Below are positions 1 to 8,154 of a DNA stretch of 64,000 bases, one piece after another. The stretch is from the NCBI GenBank assembly GCA_910580225.1, contig CAJTXE010000003.1:87600-151599 (forward strand), in the 5' to 3' direction. A model generated the notes under the pieces. It saw only the letters and a program-made list of their open reading frames with translations, had not been told where the DNA came from and ran no database searches. How positions within the stretch are numbered: position 1 is the first letter of the stretch; the number at the start of each line of letters is the position of its first letter. Both the position numbers and the translations under genes were made by a program. This stretch comes from an uncultured Acetatifactor sp. GTDB taxonomy: Bacteria; Bacillota; Clostridia; Lachnospirales; Lachnospiraceae.

Positions 1-1148
1 TTTCCAGGGACGCGCTGATTACGGATTACCTGGAACTGGCCGGCTGCGGTGCTGCGTTTGCCAATGCGGTATTGGTGATGGCAATGGGACTGGTGCTGCT
101 TTATCGGGAGTCTGTCCATTTTACCGGTCTGACCATGGCTGCGGTGTTCATCAATGTGGGTTATGGCTTATGGGGAAAGAACCCAGTGAATATCCTGCCG
201 ATTCTGTTGGGGGCTTCCGTTTATGCCAAGATACACGGTTATCGGCTGAGCAGATATTTGTATACGGCACTCTTTGGAACTTCCCTGGCGCCGCTGGTGA
301 CAGAACTGGTGTTTTTACTGCCGTTTGACCGGAGAATCAACCTTCTGGCTGCAGTATCAGCCGGAATTTTGATCGGTTTTATATTACCGGGGCTTTCCGC
401 CCATACTGCATCTACCCATATGGGATTCACGTTGTTTAACGTGGGATTTTCTGCGGGGATTCTGGCATTCGTCATGGTCTGCATCCTGAAATCCTTCGGA
501 CTGGAGTGTGAATCTGTGCTGATCTGGCGTGAGGGAAGGCCATTGTGGATTGGAATGGGGCTGTATGGTTATTTTCTGCTGACTTTCCTGTATGGTCTCT
601 ACTTATGCAGGGGACAATTAAAGGGGTTATTAAAAATCTGGAAGCATCCAGGCAGAGCCGTGGCAGATTTCGTTCTGATGGAAGGGGTGGGAAGCACCCT
701 GATGAATATGGCAATGGTGGGTGCTGCCTGTGAGACCTATATCTATCTGATCGGCGGCGATCTGTCGGGGCCGGTGATAGGGGCTATCCTGACGGCATTC
801 GGCTTTGCTGCATTCGGTGCTCATGTGAAGAATTATCTGCCCTTGCTGGCAGGTGTGTTCCTGTCCACATTCCTGAATCGGTTTGCACCCACAACCCCCG
901 GGGTGCAGCTGGCGGCGATCTTTGCGGTAGGTTTGGCGCCAATTGCCGGGCGGTTCGGTGTGATTGCCGGGATTTTTGCGGGGATGCTTCATACGGCCAT
1001 TGCCATGTGTACCTCCCAGATGTATGGAGGGCTGAATCTGTACAACAACGGATTCAGCACAGGCTGGGTGGCTATGGTAATGGTACCGGTTATGGACAGT
1101 ATACTACTGGATTATAAAAATAGAAAAAGGAAGGGTAAAAATGTTTGA
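1..1148 (+). CDS. DUF1576-family integral membrane protein, 5' end outside window
   Basis: The frame is open from the left edge (first whole codon at base 3) with no stop, so the start lies outside the window. About 381 residues are visible. They form many hydrophobic segments joined by short loops, with no catalytic motif. The segments HTASTHMGFTLFNVGFSAG and GLNLYNNGFSTGW resemble the conserved loops of DUF1576, a family of unknown function in Clostridia. That family call comes from recalled motifs, not a search. The stop overlaps the next gene by 8 bases, which implies coupled translation. A transport role is only a guess. Confidence 0.75.
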   Translation, partial: SRDALITDYLELAGCGAAFANAVLVMAMGLVLLYRESVHFTGLTMAAVFINVGYGLWGKNPVNILPILLGASVYAKIHGYRLSRYLYTALFGTSLAPLVTELVFLLPFDRRINLLAAVSAGILIGFILPGLSAHTASTHMGFTLFNVGFSAGILAFVMVCILKSFGLECESVLIWREGRPLWIGMGLYGYFLLTFLYGLYLCRGQLKGLLKIWKHPGRAVADFVLMEGVGSTLMNMAMVGAACETYIYLIGGDLSGPVIGAILTAFGFAAFGAHVKNYLPLLAGVFLSTFLNRFAPTTPGVQLAAIFAVGLAPIAGRFGVIAGIFAGMLHTAIAMCTSQMYGGLNLYNNGFSTGWVAMVMVPVMDSILLDYKNRKRKGKNV

Positions 1149-1491
1149 CGAACAGAGAAAAGCAGCGAAAATCGTAGCAGAATTGACCATGTTTTTCCTG
1201 TCAGTGGGAGCTGACGATATCAGTTCCGGAATCAAGAAGGAAGACGGTCAGGGCATCCTCACTTTTCGCGCCAATTACCGTCCGGAGGAGGCACACCGCC
1301 TGCAGGAACTGAACTCCCTGAAAGAACAGCGCAATAACGGTATTGAGGATATTTACTGGGAGCTTGCCGGTTCCGGGAACTTTGGAGAGACAAGTCAGCT
1401 GCATCTGGTGGGAATGATGGTGGACCGTGCAGAAGTCCGGATAGAGGACGGATATGTAAATCTGATACTATATAAGAAAATCAGGGATTAA
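1141..1491 (+). CDS. Hypothetical soluble protein coupled to the DUF1576 gene
   Basis: A 116-residue, mostly charged protein with no membrane segment or signal peptide and no motif I recognise. Its ATG lies inside the last codons of the DUF1576 gene and is preceded by AAGGAAGGG, so the two are almost certainly one operon and translationally coupled. The body alternates predicted helix (residues 1-20 and 45-65) with short strands near the C terminus. The tight overlap suggests a partner or regulator of the membrane protein, but nothing in the sequence shows a biochemical function. Confidence 0.7.
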   Translation: MFDEQRKAAKIVAELTMFFLSVGADDISSGIKKEDGQGILTFRANYRPEEAHRLQELNSLKEQRNNGIEDIYWELAGSGNFGETSQLHLVGMMVDRAEVRIEDGYVNLILYKKIRD

Positions 1492-1546
1492 AATGACAAG
1501 TGTGTCATAGAAGATCCAAGGAAGATTTTTGGAATTCAGGGGGATT

Positions 1547-2482
1547 ATGAAGCAAGGAAAGCTCGGATATGTTGTATTTTTGTTATTGGCAGCAGTTCTG
1601 GTCTATTTCGGCATACGTCTCTATCCGGTGTGGAAAGCAGCAGTGTATCTGAAAGAACACCTGGATATGGCACATTACACCTATGAACTGGAGTTGGATC
1701 TTGACCGGGAAGCGCTTCCGGAAGGGAGCGGGAGAGTGCTGGGAATTCTGAAAAAACTGACAGGATTGTCAGAAAAGGATATTTATCATCTGACAGTCAG
1801 AGGAGAAGTGTGGGAGAATATGATTCATGTTCTGGTATTTCCGGGAGATCTCCAGGAACCTCTGATGGAGCTTTATCTGTCGGATGCTATGGATGTTATC
1901 AATGAGACCATGCTGTATAATGCGGTTCGGCAAAATCTGACAGAGAAATATGGCTTATTGAAACTTGTGATGCCGGAACAAAAGGAAACACTGTATATAA
2001 CACTGGAACAGACAGAGCAGCTGTTTGGCCTGGATTTGAAACAAGTGCGTGATTTTCGCCTGGAGAGGATGGATGACAACATTGCCGCAGGGGGATATTT
2101 TCTGTTGCTTGCTGCCATGTCCCGGGAGAAAGAGGGGGATCTGGACTGCTTTACTTTAACGATGGATCAGGTGGAAATACAGTTTGAGATTCCGAAGGAA
2201 GGCTGCCGTTCTCCCCTGAAAATCAGTCTGAAGGTGCAGAATCCTTCGGAACTGACAGGGAAGGCGGCTGCGGCTGCCTCCCGAATGGGATTTCCGGCAG
2301 GGAAGGAGCTTGCCATGGTGAAGAGATTTGCCATCACCATGACGTCAGGCAGTGAGGAGATTGTGATGCCCGGAAATTTTGTAAATCAAACCATCATTGA
2401 ACTGCTTTCTCAGATTCGGGAATGGGTGACGCAGCTGTTCAATGATGGGGCAGATGAAATATTTGAAAATCAGCCTGTTTAA
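1547..2482 (+). CDS. Hypothetical membrane-anchored protein
   Basis: A 311-residue protein. I start it at ATG 1547, which follows AGGGGG and gives a basic N terminus then a single hydrophobic helix (about residues 6-25). An upstream TTG at 1529 is possible but weaker. The rest is hydrophilic and rich in amphipathic strands and helices, with no cysteine lipobox or enzyme motif. It is most likely an extracytoplasmic domain held by one N-terminal anchor. It follows the previous gene by 55 bases and may share its transcript. Function not recognised. Confidence 0.65.
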   Translation: MKQGKLGYVVFLLLAAVLVYFGIRLYPVWKAAVYLKEHLDMAHYTYELELDLDREALPEGSGRVLGILKKLTGLSEKDIYHLTVRGEVWENMIHVLVFPGDLQEPLMELYLSDAMDVINETMLYNAVRQNLTEKYGLLKLVMPEQKETLYITLEQTEQLFGLDLKQVRDFRLERMDDNIAAGGYFLLLAAMSREKEGDLDCFTLTMDQVEIQFEIPKEGCRSPLKISLKVQNPSELTGKAAAAASRMGFPAGKELAMVKRFAITMTSGSEEIVMPGNFVNQTIIELLSQIREWVTQLFNDGADEIFENQPV

Positions 2483-2627
2483 ATGTTGAAGACAGAGCTG
2501 CGTCTGCCCGTTGAGCGGGGCGATTTGCGTGAATGCCGGATCTGTATAAAGCAGCGGCTAACTGGAGACAGGGGCTGTGGTGCATACAGAGGTTTTGGAG
2601 CGGATACAGAAGGGCGGGAGGAAGGGT

Positions 2628-3467
2628 ATGCTGCTTATTATAGAAGATTCTTTGATGGACAGTGTCAAACTGATTCCATTTTTATTTTTGACTTATGTGG
2701 CAATGGAATATTTGGAACACAGCGCAGGAAAGAGAATGGAGAGGTGGCTGAAGCAGGGGGGAAAAGCAGGTCCTGTGGCAGGCGGCTTGTTGGGAGCAGT
2801 TCCACAGTGCGGATTTTCCGCAGCAGCAGCAAATCTCTATGCGGGCAGAGTCATCTCTCTTGGCACTCTGATGGCTGTTTTTCTGTCCACATCGGATGAA
2901 ATGCTGCCCATACTGATTTCCGAGCAGATGCCAGGGAAAGGTATTCTGAAGATTCTGGCAGCCAAAGCAGCCTTTGGCATGTCAGCGGGCCTGATCATTG
3001 ATCTGATCCTGCGAAAAAGAGGGGAAAAGGAACCCAAAGGCATTTCCGATCTGTGTGAACAGGGACATTGCCATTGTGAACAGGGGATTTTCCGCGGGGC
3101 GCTGACCCATACTCTTCAGATTTTCCTTTTTATTCTGTTGGTGTCGTTTGGATTGAACCTGCTTCTGGAATTGGCAGGTGAGGATGCACTGGGGAGTCTG
3201 ATTCTGAACAGGCCTGTGGTGGGACCGATGCTGTCCGGGTTAGTGGGTATGATTCCCAACTGTGCGGGATCTGTGGTGATCACCCGGCTGTATCTGGACG
3301 GTGCAATGGGGCTGGGGGCGGCCATGGCAGGCCTTCTGTCCGGTTCGGGTGTGGGCTTACTGGTATTGTTCCGCGTGAACCATCACAGGCGGGAAAACTT
3401 GAAAGTTATGGGGCTGCTGTATGGAATCGGAGTTCTGGGCGGGATTTTGGCGGAGCTGATGGGGTGA
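2628..3467 (+). CDS. ArsP-like (10TM) heavy-metal/metalloid permease
   Basis: A 279-residue polytopic membrane protein starting at ATG 2628 behind GGAGGAAGG. It has two similar halves. The first carries AVPQCGFSAAAANLYAG and AVFLSTSDEMLP (about residues 57-93) and the second GMIPNCAGSVVITRLYL and GLLSGSGVGLLVLF, the repeated Pro-Gln/Asn-Cys helix breaks of the putative 10TM exporter family (ArsP_2, PF11449). A central loop has His147-Cys-His-Cys150, a plausible metal-binding site. Known relatives are linked to arsenic or other metal export; the substrate here is inferred. It ends the first operon of the window. Confidence 0.75.
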   Translation: MLLIIEDSLMDSVKLIPFLFLTYVAMEYLEHSAGKRMERWLKQGGKAGPVAGGLLGAVPQCGFSAAAANLYAGRVISLGTLMAVFLSTSDEMLPILISEQMPGKGILKILAAKAAFGMSAGLIIDLILRKRGEKEPKGISDLCEQGHCHCEQGIFRGALTHTLQIFLFILLVSFGLNLLLELAGEDALGSLILNRPVVGPMLSGLVGMIPNCAGSVVITRLYLDGAMGLGAAMAGLLSGSGVGLLVLFRVNHHRRENLKVMGLLYGIGVLGGILAELMG

Positions 3468-3586
3468 CAGATCATGCTGCAGGGAAAGATTATATGTTAT
3501 TTTGGCGAAAAACGGAAGAGATTGAACCAGAAAAATGATGAAATTGCCAAAAATTAAAAAAACTTAAAAAATTATTGAAAAAACAC

Positions 3587-3615
3587 TTGCATTTATAAGA
3601 AGAATATAATATAAT
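3587..3615 (+). promoter_or_regulatory. Promoter of tRNA-Lys
   Basis: TTGCAT (3587-3592), 17 bases, then a perfect TATAAT (3610-3615). It lies about 70 bases before the tRNA, in an A+T-rich stretch with no gene. A small hairpin (3622-3640) sits in the pre-tRNA leader. Confidence 0.75.
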
Positions 3616-3621
3616 TCATTT

Positions 3622-3640
3622 TGTTGTGAACGACACAACA
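3622..3640 (+). other. Short hairpin in the tRNA leader
   Basis: TGTTGTG and CACAACA form a perfect 7-base stem around a five-base loop, just after the predicted transcription start. There is no T-run, so it is not a terminator. It could be a processing feature or an operator-like palindrome. Confidence 0.4.
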
Positions 3641-3686
3641 GATTTCCGAAAGATAATGAAGGATTCATTAAGATACGGATGGATAT

Positions 3687-3759
3687 GCGCCGCTAGCTCA
3701 GTTGGTAGAGCACCTGACTCTTAATCAGGGTGTCCAGGGTTCGAGCCCCTGGCGGCGCA
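3687..3759 (+). tRNA. tRNA-Lys (anticodon CUU)
   Basis: A 73-base cloverleaf. The acceptor stem GCGCCGC (3687-3693) pairs with GCGGCGC (3752-3758), with A3759 as discriminator. The anticodon stem CCTGA/TCAGG closes loop CTCTTAA with anticodon CTT at 3720-3722, reading AAG (Lys). The T arm has the usual GGTTCGAGCC core. CCA is not encoded. It has its own promoter and terminator, so it is a single-gene unit. Confidence 0.97.
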
Positions 3760-3765
3760 CTTGGA

Positions 3766-3811
3766 AGAACTGTTTTTGAGGACCTGGGAGCCTTGGGGAC
3801 GGTTCTTTTTT
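3766..3811 (+). terminator. Rho-independent terminator of tRNA-Lys
   Basis: AGAACTGT (3766-3773) pairs with ACGGTTCT (3799-3806) including one G-U, followed by a T-run to 3811. It lies seven bases after the tRNA. Confidence 0.7.
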
Positions 3812-4014
3812 CGTGCTGTTAAACCTGTAAAATCCCTCTTTTCCGTAATACAATGTAATTTGATGTATGGCCTGAATGGTTGTAAATGTCTCTCTTCTGC
3901 TGTATATTCTCCCACAGCTCTGCACTCTTCCGGTGTCAAATGGCGTGCGTGTCAAAGCAAATCGGAAATGCAGATATTCAAGTCCTGCAATCAATCACTC
4001 AAGAAATGCAGCTA

Positions 4015-4043
4015 TTGAATTTTAGGGCTGTCTTATGTATAAT
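4015..4043 (+). promoter_or_regulatory. Promoter of the 4071 gene
   Basis: TTGAAT (4015-4020), 17 bases, TATAAT (4038-4043), ending 27 bases before the start codon. Between the tRNA terminator and this promoter (3812-4014) I see no gene or structure. Confidence 0.75.
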
Positions 4044-4070
4044 GAAAGAAAAAACGTAAGGAGAGGAAGC

Positions 4071-5489
4071 ATGAAAAGGTTGTTAACTATTGTGGTGATG
4101 TTGTGCACGGCAGCATGCGCAGTGGGATTTTGGATGGTGGGCGGCAGTCAGTTCCTGCAGCTGCAGGCGGGACCGGAAAGCCTGGGTATACAGGAGACCA
4201 TTGAACAGGCGGAGGGAAAATACCTGTCCTATGAGGCTGCCTATCCGGTTGCATCTTATGTGGAGGAGTATTATTCCGGAGATCCTGACAGGGTGAGAAG
4301 GACGGGATATGTGGTTTATGACAATGTCCGCAAGGCCTTTGTGTATGTGGTGGTTTCCGAGAGGAATGACGGACGGCTGGAAAATCTGCTGTGGAATTTG
4401 AAGCTTGCGGTAGAGCTGCGGGCGGGCAAGGACATGTCGCCCTATATGGCGGACGGAACGCTGAAGAAAATGGACAGTGATGCCGCGGCGCATGCAGCTG
4501 CCGCCTTGGAAGAGAGTGAAATCATTGAATTTTATCGGTCCACCGAAGGACAGGCGGCTTACCGGGAGAGCTATTTCGGCGATGAGTACGGCCAGGTTAT
4601 TGCGGACTTGTGCGATGGACTGGAGGAGAATCCGAGTCCGGCTGACTGGTACTGTATTGAGGACGGCGTGGTGGATGGCCTGGAGAAGGGAGATATCTGG
4701 GTGTGCATACTGGCGGCGGGAGTCAGTCTTCTGATCGCCATCGTCAGTCTGATTTCGCTTTTTACGGGCGGAAAGAAAAAGAAGGTTGCGCTGCCGGCAG
4801 ACTCCGGAAGTAAGATGGAAGGATTCTTTCTCTGGGAGAAGACCTGGGCGGAGGCATGGTGTGAATACAATTTGAAGAGAGGGTATCGCCTTGCCTGCCT
4901 GTCTGTTGTAATCAGTCTGGCGATTTTTGTGGCTATTGGTGTGTATCTCAAAATGCCTGCAACGAAGATGGCTGCTTTCTATGTGCCGCTGGGAGTGCTT
5001 TGCGGGGAAGTTGTGGGCGCCATGTTCTGGTATGGCCAGAAGGGGCAGTCCAATGTGGCGAAAATCTTGAAAAAACATGGGAAAAATATCAAAAAAGAAC
5101 TTCCCTCCGCCGCAGAGCAGGAGGCTTTTGCAGAGGATATTCTGAATACAGGGAAAGAGTGGGAATTTGAAGAGAGGACGAAGGAAGGCATGCTCTGGGG
5201 GACGGTTGGAAGCCGTTACTGGGTTGCTCTGCACTGGAATGGAAGGGTGATGCTGGTTGATTCGGAAAAACTGGGCAAAATTGAGACGGAGACCATAGCG
5301 GGGACAGTCCGCAGCGGCAAGGTTCGTGTCAGCTACCAGTCCCATGCTGTGAGATTCTATTATAAGAGTGCTGCGCCGAAGAAAACCTGTGATCAATGGA
5401 TCGGCTTTGATTCCAAGGAAAATCAGAGGCAGCTGTTGGCGCTTGCCAGAAAGCGGGTTGGCGAGAATGTGGAATATATGATGTTATAG
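4071..5489 (+). CDS. Hypothetical multi-pass membrane protein
   Basis: A 472-residue protein starting at ATG 4071 behind AAGGAGAGG. It has an N-terminal signal-anchor helix (about residues 3-20), then a hydrophilic domain of about 190 residues, a transmembrane helix near 215-235, a basic KKKKK linker, two more helices around 270-315, and a cytoplasmic C-terminal domain of about 150 residues. The first domain is acidic and probably lies outside the cell. The C-terminal part looks like a beta-rich, PH-like fold, but this is an impression. I recognise no family. It stands alone with its own promoter. Confidence 0.7.
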   Translation: MKRLLTIVVMLCTAACAVGFWMVGGSQFLQLQAGPESLGIQETIEQAEGKYLSYEAAYPVASYVEEYYSGDPDRVRRTGYVVYDNVRKAFVYVVVSERNDGRLENLLWNLKLAVELRAGKDMSPYMADGTLKKMDSDAAAHAAAALEESEIIEFYRSTEGQAAYRESYFGDEYGQVIADLCDGLEENPSPADWYCIEDGVVDGLEKGDIWVCILAAGVSLLIAIVSLISLFTGGKKKKVALPADSGSKMEGFFLWEKTWAEAWCEYNLKRGYRLACLSVVISLAIFVAIGVYLKMPATKMAAFYVPLGVLCGEVVGAMFWYGQKGQSNVAKILKKHGKNIKKELPSAAEQEAFAEDILNTGKEWEFEERTKEGMLWGTVGSRYWVALHWNGRVMLVDSEKLGKIETETIAGTVRSGKVRVSYQSHAVRFYYKSAAPKKTCDQWIGFDSKENQRQLLALARKRVGENVEYMML

Positions 5490-5504
5490 GTCAGGCTGTG
5501 TGCT

Positions 5505-5645
5505 ATAGCGGAGAGAGTATCGACTGGTGTTTTCGTCAGATCAGGGGGACAAAATTTTGCACATAGACCATAATACAGCAATGTGATAGCCGCTGGCATG
5601 CTGTACCGCAGTAAGCCCCGGAAGAGGGGAACAGGAGATACCCGA
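5505..5645 (+). promoter_or_regulatory. Possible degenerate cobalamin-riboswitch-like leader
   Basis: The gap before the histidine phosphatase gene holds, in order, GACTGGTG (from about 5521), GCCGCTGG (from about 5589) and CAGGAGATACC (from about 5632). These resemble the order of conserved blocks in cobalamin riboswitches (GACTGGTGC, GCCACTGG, TCAGGAGACC). The central GGAAGCCGGTG-type box and a clear P1 stem are missing. It may be a decayed element or chance. The downstream phosphatase belongs to the superfamily of the cobalamin-pathway enzyme CobC, which is why I note it. Confidence 0.25.
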
Positions 5646-5695
5646 AAAGGTCTGTGGGTTTGAACCTGAAAGAAAAACAGATGGGAAGATACAAT

Positions 5696-6331
5696 ATGAA
5701 AATCTACTTAATCAGACATGGTGAAACGGAATGGAACAAAGACCGACGGCTGCAGGGACAGAGTGATGTTCCATTGAATGCCTATGGTCGGGAACTGGCG
5801 GAGGAGACAGCCAAGGCATTGGAACGGGAGGGGACAATCTTTGACAGGGCCTTTGCCTCTCCCCTGTCAAGAGCGCTGGAAACTGCCCGGATTCTGACGG
5901 CAGGCCGGGATATTCCACTGGAGACGGACAGACGGCTGATGGAGATGAATTTTGGAGCATACGAAGGGAGTGCCTTTGACCCACCCAAGAAGGATCCTGC
6001 ACATCCTCTACATGATTTTCTGTGCAGGCCGGAAGCTTATGTACCGGCTGCAGGGGCGGAATCCTTTGAGCAGGTCATGACTCGGGCCCGGAGCTTTCTG
6101 GAGGAGAAAATTCTGCCCCTGGAGAGAAGCTGTAAAGCGGTTCTGGTGGCGGCCCACGGTGCATTCAACAGATGCCTTTTGGGGACCATTCAGGATATGC
6201 CGCTGGAAGAGTTCTGGAAGGTAGGCATGCCTAACTGCGCGGTTTCCATCCTGTCTCTGGATGCCGGAAAATTTGCGATTCTGGAGGAGAGCAGGATTTA
6301 TTACGACAAGCCTGTAAATGTAAGGCCCTGA
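5696..6331 (+). CDS. Histidine phosphatase family protein (phosphoglycerate mutase-like)
   Basis: A 211-residue cytosolic enzyme of the branch-1 histidine phosphatase superfamily. The catalytic motif RHGETEWN is at residues 7-14, with His8 as phospho-acceptor. Arg and Glu follow in FASPLSRALETARI and the EMNFGAYEG segment, and the second catalytic His is in VAAHGAFNR. ATG 5696 gives the usual start MKIYLIRHGE; an in-frame ATG at 5681 is less likely. Relatives include cofactor-dependent mutases, general phosphatases and alpha-ribazole phosphatase (CobC), and the sequence does not distinguish them. Confidence 0.88.
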   Translation: MKIYLIRHGETEWNKDRRLQGQSDVPLNAYGRELAEETAKALEREGTIFDRAFASPLSRALETARILTAGRDIPLETDRRLMEMNFGAYEGSAFDPPKKDPAHPLHDFLCRPEAYVPAAGAESFEQVMTRARSFLEEKILPLERSCKAVLVAAHGAFNRCLLGTIQDMPLEEFWKVGMPNCAVSILSLDAGKFAILEESRIYYDKPVNVRP

Positions 6332-6420
6332 AAAGGGAACAGGATGGAAACTTTCCGTTCTTTGATTTTGCTGAGCAGCTGGAGCGGGTGCATGACAGCA
6401 TGCCGCGGAAGGGAGAAACT

Positions 6421-6837
6421 ATGATGATCAGAACCGGAAACGATGACGAAAAGGAATTTATTTTATCCAAATATCCATATACCGCACAGGTGATGCAGCA
6501 AGGAGGAAATCTCATAATTGCCGCTGAGGCCGATATCATACTGGGTTTTTCATGGTCCTTTGGAAGGGAGATTCCCGCACCGGTGGGCAGGACCGAGGAG
6601 TTCATCAATGTGATTGAAGTTTTTGACGAGGAGAACAGATGCAGGGGAATCGGCAGCCTGATTGTGCAGAAATGCATAGAAATGGCCAGGGAAAATGGCT
6701 GCTATCAGGTGAGGGCTTACTGCGATGGGAACAATATACCATCGCATATGCTATGGGTAAAGAATGGTTTTACGGTATCGCCGGTCAAAATGGAGGATGG
6801 ACGGTTAGTAGGTTCCTATGTTTCATATAAGCTCTGA
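6421..6837 (+). CDS. GNAT-family N-acetyltransferase
   Basis: A 138-residue single-domain acetyltransferase starting at ATG 6421 behind GAAGGGAG. The acetyl-CoA binding loop is RCRGIGSLIVQKCIEMA (Arg-x-x-Gly-x-Gly, about residues 79-95), preceded by the strand INVIEVFDE and followed by YQVRAYCDGNN and the typical LWVKNGF helix-turn. The substrate cannot be told. It follows the phosphatase by 89 bases on the same strand, so one transcript is possible. Confidence 0.85.
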   Translation: MMIRTGNDDEKEFILSKYPYTAQVMQQGGNLIIAAEADIILGFSWSFGREIPAPVGRTEEFINVIEVFDEENRCRGIGSLIVQKCIEMARENGCYQVRAYCDGNNIPSHMLWVKNGFTVSPVKMEDGRLVGSYVSYKL

Positions 6838-6975
6838 AGTGATCTGAACACCGTGTAAAGATATACCATAGGAATCTTGAAGGAAGGATCATACATGACA
6901 GGCGGGGGATTGTGATGCAGGAGGGGGAAATGAGCATTCTGCAGTTATAAAAACAAGGAGAAATAAAGAGACAAA

Positions 6976-7839
6976 ATGACAGCAATATTTGATACCCATG
7001 CTCATTATGACGACAAGGCTTTTGACGACGACAGGGATGCACTTCTGGAGTCACTGCCGGAGAATGGCGTTGCCCGGGTGGTGAACATAGGTGCCAGTTT
7101 GGCATCCTGCAGGAGCAGTCTTGCCTTGGCAGAAAAATATGATTTTGTATACACCTCTGCAGGGGTTCACCCCAGTGAAACCGGGGCGCTTGAAGACCCC
7201 ATTCTGCAGCCTTTCCGATCTACCCAGTCTCCGGAAGTCATGAAGCCTGTGGAACAGCCCACGGCCATGTGCAGGCATACCATAGAACCCATGGAGTATC
7301 TGAAGTCAATATGCCGTCACGAAAAATGTGTGGCGGTTGGGGAGATTGGCCTGGATTACTATTGGGACGAGCCGGCCCGGGAGATTCAGAAGAAGTGGTT
7401 TGTCCGTCAGCTGCTGCTTGCCCGGGAATGCCGGCTTCCGGTCATTATCCATTCCAGAGATGCAGCCAGGGATACGACGGATATTATGACTGCGGAAAAA
7501 GCGGGGGAGATCGGGGGTGTGGTCCACTGTTTTTCGTATACAAAGGAAATAGCCCGGATTTTCCTGGATATGGGTTTCTATATTGGGATCGGGGGAGTCC
7601 TGACCTTTCAGAATGCCCGGAAGCTGAAGGAGGTGGCGGAATACATTCCCATGGACAGGATTGTGTTGGAGACCGACTGCCCCTACCTTGCGCCGGTGCC
7701 CTTTCGGGGGAAACGGAACAGTTCTCTGAACCTTCCCTATGTGGTGGAGGCGTTGGCCCTTCTCAAGGGGGTATCAGGGGAGGAAGTGCGCAGGGCGGCA
7801 TGGGAGAACGGGCTGCGGCTGTATGGGATGGAGCGTTAG
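6976..7839 (+). CDS. TatD-family metal-dependent hydrolase (DNase)
   Basis: A 287-residue TIM-barrel hydrolase. Metal ligands are visible in order: HAH (residues 8-10), Glu in AVGEIGLDYYW, His in IIHSRDA, His in VVHCFS and Asp in ETDCPYLAP. TatD proteins are 3'-5' DNases involved in DNA repair and turnover. The protein is about 25-30 residues longer than usual because of an insertion after GVHPSE (about residues 68-100, rich in Pro, Ser and Met). The start is ATG 6976, with AAGGAG somewhat far upstream. Confidence 0.92.
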   Translation: MTAIFDTHAHYDDKAFDDDRDALLESLPENGVARVVNIGASLASCRSSLALAEKYDFVYTSAGVHPSETGALEDPILQPFRSTQSPEVMKPVEQPTAMCRHTIEPMEYLKSICRHEKCVAVGEIGLDYYWDEPAREIQKKWFVRQLLLARECRLPVIIHSRDAARDTTDIMTAEKAGEIGGVVHCFSYTKEIARIFLDMGFYIGIGGVLTFQNARKLKEVAEYIPMDRIVLETDCPYLAPVPFRGKRNSSLNLPYVVEALALLKGVSGEEVRRAAWENGLRLYGMER

Positions 7840-8154
7840 AAGAGCTGCGGCTGTGTATGGAATATACATACCAGGACTCGGAAGACACCACAGGAAACGT
7901 AGAAACAGACGGACATACAAAGGACAGCTTTGGCAGCCAATAAGAATATCAAAGCGGAAACGGAAGCGTATATAAATTCGCAAAAAAATAGAAAACCAGT
8001 GAACCATATCAGTTTTTCCACGACTATGTTATTGAACCGCCGGACAGGAATCCTGCCTGAGAACCGGCGCCGCGTCAGAACCCGGGCCCGGGCGGCTGCG
8101 GTACCAGTTCACAGAGCGGCGGTTTCCGAAAAAGCGCTTTCAGGGGACATAAGT
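7840..8154 (+). other. Intergenic region before the sigma-factor gene
   Basis: These 315 bases hold no convincing gene. The frame of the next gene is open back to 7930, but this part has poor coding character and no ribosome-binding site. A GC-rich stretch near 8030-8110 contains an imperfect CAGGAATCCTG palindrome inside CGCCGG/CCGGCG arms. I see no clear promoter. Confidence 0.5.

Noticed and set aside
3725..3994. Minus-strand frames running through tRNA-Lys
   Set aside because: They translate the tRNA itself (the ending RQGLEPWTP is a known artefact of such regions) and have no start signals.
3761..4018. 85-residue plus-strand frame after the tRNA
   Set aside because: It begins inside the tRNA terminator, lacks a ribosome-binding site and runs into the next promoter.
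4083..5396. 437-residue minus-strand frame
   Set aside because: Opposite a well-signalled plus-strand gene with promoter and ribosome-binding site; no protein motif.
7930..8154. 75-residue N-terminal extension of the sigma factor
   Set aside because: No ribosome-binding site, Arg/Ala-rich unlikely sequence, and the family normally begins close to the chosen ATG.
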